Shown here: piece after piece, positions 5,642 through 8,654 of the stretch
How the letters are laid out: each line of letters begins with the position of its first letter
How positions within the stretch are numbered: position 1 is the first letter of the stretch
Assembly: GCA_948571325.1 (NCBI GenBank)
Contig: CAOZKB010000035.1
Coordinates: 1-8,654, forward strand
DNA: 8,654 bases
Source: an uncultured Candidatus Saccharibacteria bacterium
GTDB lineage: Bacteria; Patescibacteriota; Saccharimonadia; Saccharimonadales; Saccharimonadaceae
Reading direction: 5' to 3'
Notes under the pieces: generated by a model
Told to the model about the DNA's origin: nothing
Databases searched by the model: none
The model's input: only the letters and a program-made list of their open reading frames with translations
Position numbers and translations under genes: made by a program

Positions 5642-6508
5642 ATGCTAGATACAACGATTTTGACGATGATTTTAGTGTTAATGTTTATTTTGGGGGCGGT
5701 GTTTGGGTCTTTTGCATGTTGTCAGGCGTGGCGGTGGCGATATCGGGTGGAAGGGAAGAAGGACTTGGGCCAGTGGTCGGTGTGTATGCATTGTCATAAA
5801 CGGATTAAATGGTACGATAATATTCCGATTATTTCGTGGCTGGTGCTGAGGGGGAAGTGTCGGAATTGTCATAAGTCGATTGGGGTGGCGGATTTCTTGT
5901 CGGAAATTGGTTTGGCAGTGGCATTTTTGATGTTGTCTTGGGCATATTTGTTGCCGATTTTGGTGAATTGGAATATTTTGGCGTTGCATCCGTCGCTATT
6001 GGCAGTGCAGCTTGGGCGATTTATTATTACTTTGATTATGTTGGTAGTCTTGACCGTATTGGCGGTGTATGACGCAAAATGGGGTGAGTTGCCGGTAGTG
6101 TTGCTTGCGCTAGCGATTATCTTTGGGATGATGGTATTTATTCTCAAGATGTACGAGGCTTCGATGGCGGATGAGGCAAATATTTGGCGGGATTTGGGGA
6201 GTGCTCTGGGGGGTGTGGCGATTTTGTCAGGAACGTGTTTTGTGATTTACAAGGGGTCAAAGGAGAAATTGATGGGTGGGGGAGATTGGTTGCTGGCATT
6301 AGCGCTGGCGTTGGCTTTGGCGGATTGGTGGTTGGCGCTTTGGACGATTTTTATGGCGAATTTGCTAGGGGACGTGATTGCTTTGCCGGGTGCACTGAAA
6401 AAGAAACGACATGTAGTACACTTTGGGCCGTTTTTGGTGGTAGCGTTTATTTTGGTGTTGATTCTGGGGAATTGTTTGCCGTTGCTGTTGAAGAGTGGGC
6501 TGATGTAA
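5642..6508 (+). CDS. pilD: Prepilin peptidase / N-methyltransferase-type PilD (A24 family)
   Basis: Integral membrane aspartyl peptidase that removes the leader of type IV prepilins. Numbering from the upstream ATG at 5630 (292 residues): an N-terminal span with FILGAVFGSF (19-28) is typical of the family, followed by a zinc-binding segment with paired CxxC motifs, CMHC (52-55) and CRNC (77-80), around NIPIISWLVLRG. The catalytic aspartates should be D148 in VYDAKWGELP and D219 in GGGDW. The C-terminal HFGPF motif (264-268) is also characteristic. The start at 5642 (288 residues) is preferred because the -10 box overlaps 5630; 5630 remains possible from another promoter. The gene after it starts 1 nt past the stop. 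The substrate is probably the pilin at 4570-5211. Confidence 0.92.
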   Translation: MLDTTILTMILVLMFILGAVFGSFACCQAWRWRYRVEGKKDLGQWSVCMHCHKRIKWYDNIPIISWLVLRGKCRNCHKSIGVADFLSEIGLAVAFLMLSWAYLLPILVNWNILALHPSLLAVQLGRFIITLIMLVVLTVLAVYDAKWGELPVVLLALAIIFGMMVFILKMYEASMADEANIWRDLGSALGGVAILSGTCFVIYKGSKEKLMGGGDWLLALALALALADWWLALWTIFMANLLGDVIALPGALKKKRHVVHFGPFLVVAFILVLILGNCLPLLLKSGLM

Positions 6509-6509
6509 G

Positions 6510-7103
6510 ATGGGTGGCAAGAAAGTTAAGGGTGGCAGGATTAGCAAACGAGCTATTAGTGGAGAGGGGATATCGACAAAAACACAACAAACGGGGGAAG
6601 TGTCAAATGTTGTAAAGATGGCCTGGGCAATGTTGGTGGTGTCGCTGGCATGCGCAATAGCGTTGGTGTGGTTTTGGATGAGGGTATGCCCAGACGCTTA
6701 TTTGCAGATGAGTGATACAATGGATATATCTGTGGCGATGTGCTATGAATTGTTTGGGTTGTCTGGAGGGATGCTGGGCATAATGGTTATTATAGTGGTG
6801 GATGTGGTGTTGTTATGGAAAGCCAGAAGATTAGCCGTAAGCGAGAAAAAGGAAGTGTGGTGGGTCGCTGGAGCGGCACTGGTAAGCATGATGGTAGGAG
6901 CTTTGTGTAGTCCATTATTTGTGAAGTATATGGGCGTGGTGGCTTTGGTGGCAGGGGTAGTAGTGATGGTGATATGTGATAATGCGACACGTTTGAAAAT
7001 GATGGTAGGGCATCATCGATTTAATATAATGTTAATGATTGGTGGTGGGGTATTGGCGTTGTTGGTATTAATCGGTTTGTGTGTCGTGGGGATGCAGTAT
7101 TAA
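6510..7103 (+). CDS. Hypothetical multi-span membrane protein linked to pilD
   Basis: A 197-residue protein with a basic N-terminal tail (residues 1-35, rich in Lys, Arg, Gly) and about five hydrophobic spans near 35-57, 84-103, 116-134, 138-156 and 171-194. The positive tail suggests the N-terminus is cytoplasmic. ATG 6510 is separated from the pilD stop by one base, so translation is probably coupled and both come from the pilD promoter. I recognise no family motif, catalytic residue or pilus-specific signature. The tight coupling hints at a role in pilus biogenesis or membrane insertion, but this is context only. Confidence 0.75.
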   Translation: MGGKKVKGGRISKRAISGEGISTKTQQTGEVSNVVKMAWAMLVVSLACAIALVWFWMRVCPDAYLQMSDTMDISVAMCYELFGLSGGMLGIMVIIVVDVVLLWKARRLAVSEKKEVWWVAGAALVSMMVGALCSPLFVKYMGVVALVAGVVVMVICDNATRLKMMVGHHRFNIMLMIGGGVLALLVLIGLCVVGMQY

Positions 7104-7221
7104 AGAGTAAAGGGTTGGCTATGGTATGGGTAATGTTGTCGAGGTATGCTTTATTTAGGTTGGAGCGAATAAAAGTCACTTTGCTTGGAGTATCAATGAT
7201 GCGGTGGAGGGACTGGCTGTA

Positions 7222-7332
7222 TTGACGCTTATTGTGGCGTCAGTGTTTGGTCAAATAGCAAGCTTTGTATTGTGCTGGAATATGGCGAATCGGGCAGGTG
7301 ATGATGCGATTGGTGAAGGTGAACCAGAGTAA
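7222..7332 (+). CDS. Doubtful 36-residue single-span peptide ORF
   Basis: The frame ending at TAA 7330-7332 is open back to 7159. A TTG at 7222 follows GGTGGAGGG (7203-7211) by 10 nt, giving a peptide with one hydrophobic span (LTLIVASVFGQIASFVLCW) and an acidic tail ending GEGEPE. GTG at 7204 is an alternative start. In another frame, ATG 7121 behind AAAGGG gives 34 codons to TGA 7223-7225. The two frames could be halves of one frameshifted gene of about 70 codons. It sits between the pilD-linked gene and the converging recombinase gene. No family is recognised. Confidence 0.25.
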   Translation: MTLIVASVFGQIASFVLCWNMANRAGDDAIGEGEPE

Positions 7333-7343
7333 TTGTAATTGAT

Positions 7344-8321
7344 TTATTCGGTTTCCGAGTGGAACTTGTCGTGGATTTCTTTGAGGTGGGGATCGGTGAC
7401 GTGGGTGTAGATTTGAGTGGTGGAGATGTCGGAGTGGCCGAGCATGGCTTGGACGGAGCGAAGGTCAGCGCCGTTCATGAGGAGGTCAGTGGCGAAGCTA
7501 TGGCGCAGGGTGTGGGGGGAGACGTGCTTGGTGATGCCGGCGAGTTTGGCGTATTTTTGGACGATGCGTTCGACGGAACGAGTAGTGAGACGACGATAGT
7601 CGCCGGAAGTATTGGGTGTGGACTGGTTTTTGCTGTTATTTAAAAACAGTGGCACCAAAGCGTCTGTACGGGCAGCTAGGTAATCTGAGATACGGTTGGC
7701 GGCTGCTTCGGAGATAAAAATGGGGCGATCTTTATTACCTTTGCCACGTACCATAAATTCACGGCGTTCGAGATTGATAGAATCGCGGTTGAGCTTGACG
7801 ATTTCGGAAACTCGTAGGCCGCCAGAAAATAAAAGCTCAATAATTGCACGGTCACGCAGGCCAGTTTCGGTGGATAAGTCAATTTCGTTTAATAAACGTT
7901 CGACTTCATCGTAATGTAAAAAAGTGACTTGTTTGCGAGTGACGCGGGGAAGTTCAATGAGGCTGGGATCAAGAGATTTAATGCCGCGTTTGGCGAGGTA
8001 TTTGAGGAAACCACGGAGAGCGATGAGGTGATAAGCTTGAGTGATAGCTTCAAGATTTTCACCGTGATCGGTTTCGAGACGATTAAGGCGAAGGCGGAAT
8101 TTGCGAATTAACTCTTGATCAATGTCGGCGGGACGAAAATCAGAAAGGTCTTCATCGGGGTTGATATTTTGGCGGTGAGTAGGGTCTTGATCAAGGATTT
8201 CTAAGGCAATATCGCGGAAGCGCAAGAGGTAACGTTCATAATTTTCAGCAGTTTTTTTGGAACGACCGCTTTCGATTTCGAGAGATTCGATAAAATCGCC
8301 TATGAGTTCGGTGATATACAT
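7344..8321 (-). CDS. XerC/XerD-type tyrosine recombinase
   Basis: Site-specific recombinase of 325 residues; E. coli XerD is 298. An N-terminal SAM-like core-binding domain covers about 1-125 and the catalytic domain 130-325. All six catalytic positions are present: R170 (GGLRVSE), K194 (GKGNKDR), H270 and R273 (HTLRHSF), H296 (LGHSD) and Y305 (IYTHV). Their spacing follows XerD. A normal role would be chromosome dimer resolution at dif. In reduced genomes a single Xer often serves alone, so C versus D is left open. Inserts relative to E. coli lie near 45-70 and 228-240. The ATG at 8321 is 6 nt after a minus-strand TATAAT, so it is leaderless. Because silent cassettes with shared end words are nearby, a second role in cassette exchange is conceivable but unsupported by any visible recognition site. 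Confidence 0.93.
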   Translation of the reverse strand: MYITELIGDFIESLEIESGRSKKTAENYERYLLRFRDIALEILDQDPTHRQNINPDEDLSDFRPADIDQELIRKFRLRLNRLETDHGENLEAITQAYHLIALRGFLKYLAKRGIKSLDPSLIELPRVTRKQVTFLHYDEVERLLNEIDLSTETGLRDRAIIELLFSGGLRVSEIVKLNRDSINLERREFMVRGKGNKDRPIFISEAAANRISDYLAARTDALVPLFLNNSKNQSTPNTSGDYRRLTTRSVERIVQKYAKLAGITKHVSPHTLRHSFATDLLMNGADLRSVQAMLGHSDISTTQIYTHVTDPHLKEIHDKFHSETE

Positions 8322-8327
8322 AAGGAT

Positions 8328-8336
8328 ATTATAGCA
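8328..8336 (-). promoter_or_regulatory. Extended -10 promoter of the recombinase gene
   Basis: On the minus strand TGC-TATAAT covers 8336-8328, and ATG begins 6 nt later at 8321. No good -35 hexamer is visible, which fits an extended -10 promoter. It is divergent from the promoter at 8401-8431 within a 117-bp intergenic space. Confidence 0.6.
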
Positions 8337-8400
8337 TATGGCGAGGGTGTGATATGATAAGATATCGAGGTGGGGTGGTATCTATTCGGATTCGCGGGTG

Positions 8401-8431
8401 TTGCATTTGGTTTGATGAAGTATGGTATAAT
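8401..8431 (+). promoter_or_regulatory. Promoter of the last gene, leaderless type
   Basis: TATAAT at 8426-8431 preceded by TGG; possible -35 TTGCAT at 8401-8406 with a long 19-bp spacer. The start codon at 8439 lies 7 nt after the -10. Confidence 0.6.
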
Positions 8432-8438
8432 GTGATAA

Positions 8439-8654
8439 ATGGTGCAACAAAATACAAATATAGAACATAAAACAAAAGAAATAAAATCTAGCCAAGGAGC
8501 AGCGAATAGTGCTGGACGGAGGGAAGAAGAAAAACCTGGCGCATATTTTTTTGGTCTGGTTTCTTTAATAGTGATGGCGCTAGTGGGGCTTTGGCTGTCG
8601 TTTGAGATTATGGATTTGTCGGAGGCGGCATGGGGGTTTAGCGGGTTGTTTTCT
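8439..8654 (+). CDS. Membrane protein, N-terminal part (runs off window)
   Basis: ATG 8439 opens 72 codons without a stop to the window end. The first 34 residues are hydrophilic (MVQQNTNIEHKTKE..., rich in Lys, Glu and Gln), followed by a hydrophobic span near 36-55 (FFGLVSLIVMALVGLWLSF). An uncleaved N-terminal anchor or the first span of a polytopic protein is likely. The start is supported by TGG-TATAAT ending 7 nt upstream, with no Shine-Dalgarno. Divergent from the recombinase gene. Family not recognised from this fragment. Confidence 0.65.
   Translation, partial: MVQQNTNIEHKTKEIKSSQGAANSAGRREEEKPGAYFFGLVSLIVMALVGLWLSFEIMDLSEAAWGFSGLFS

Noticed and set aside
6184..6615. 143-codon frame overlapping pilD
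   Set aside because: Out-of-frame shadow of the G/T-rich pilD gene; no motif, and it overlaps the convincing gene at 6510.
7359..8111. Plus-strand frames across the recombinase gene
   Set aside because: They are antisense to a gene with a full catalytic set and show no motifs or ribosome sites of their own.
1..8654. tRNA, rRNA, CRISPR array or insertion sequence
   Set aside because: No cloverleaf, rRNA core, regularly spaced repeats or transposase was seen on either strand.

Overview
The window looks like chromosome of a Candidate Phyla Radiation bacterium, most likely Candidatus Saccharibacteria (TM7). The basis is the combination of FISUMP-like surface proteins (an ICPKGW motif and a YW-S/T-S/T ... 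SVRCL C-terminus), a compact type IV pilus locus, and start codons that lie 6-10 nt downstream of a TGn-TATAAT promoter, so that several mRNAs should be leaderless. TGA is used as a stop by the pilin gene and does not interrupt any real frame, so the code is standard code 11. This excludes the UGA=Gly lineages (Gracilibacteria/Absconditabacteria). The taxonomic call rests on recalled family features, not on a search.

Layout. Positions 1-846 hold the 3' part of a secreted FISUMP-like surface protein gene. Positions 854-1354 hold two start-less copies of the last ~64 codons of that domain class, placed head to head (A on minus, B on plus) around a 29-nt palindrome. Copy B ends in three 17-bp tandem repeats. 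Positions 1420-1574 look like a free-standing small RNA gene: a consensus promoter, a long closing stem and an intrinsic terminator. A 27-codon ORF with a perfect Shine-Dalgarno follows (1600-1683). Positions 1705-5211 are the pilus block: a PilT-type ATPase, a PilC platform protein, and then, from its own promoter, a type IV pilin, ending at a strong hairpin terminator (5233-5263). A third start-less cassette (C, minus strand) fills 5365-5566. Next come the prepilin peptidase PilD and a multi-span membrane protein (5642-7103), a doubtful small ORF, and a XerC/D-type tyrosine recombinase on the minus strand (7344-8321). Divergent from the recombinase is a membrane protein that runs off the window end.

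How the genes fit together. PilD would cleave the prepilin at G22|F23, PilC would anchor assembly in the membrane, and the PilT-type ATPase would power pilus dynamics. PilB and PilM/N/O are not in this window. The FISUMP protein and the cassettes are a second, surface-related theme interleaved with the pilus genes.

Most interesting signal. The three cassettes encode aligned C-terminal variants. All three start with an identical 15-mer (CTTTGTCCGTGGGGG). Cassettes A and C end with an identical 36-mer that runs 6 nt past the stop codon, and variable residues alternate with fixed ones in between. None has a start codon or visible promoter of its own. This resembles a store of silent alternative C-termini, of shufflon type or gene-conversion type, and a tyrosine recombinase lies nearby. 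The matching expressed acceptor gene is not in this window, so the idea is a hypothesis.
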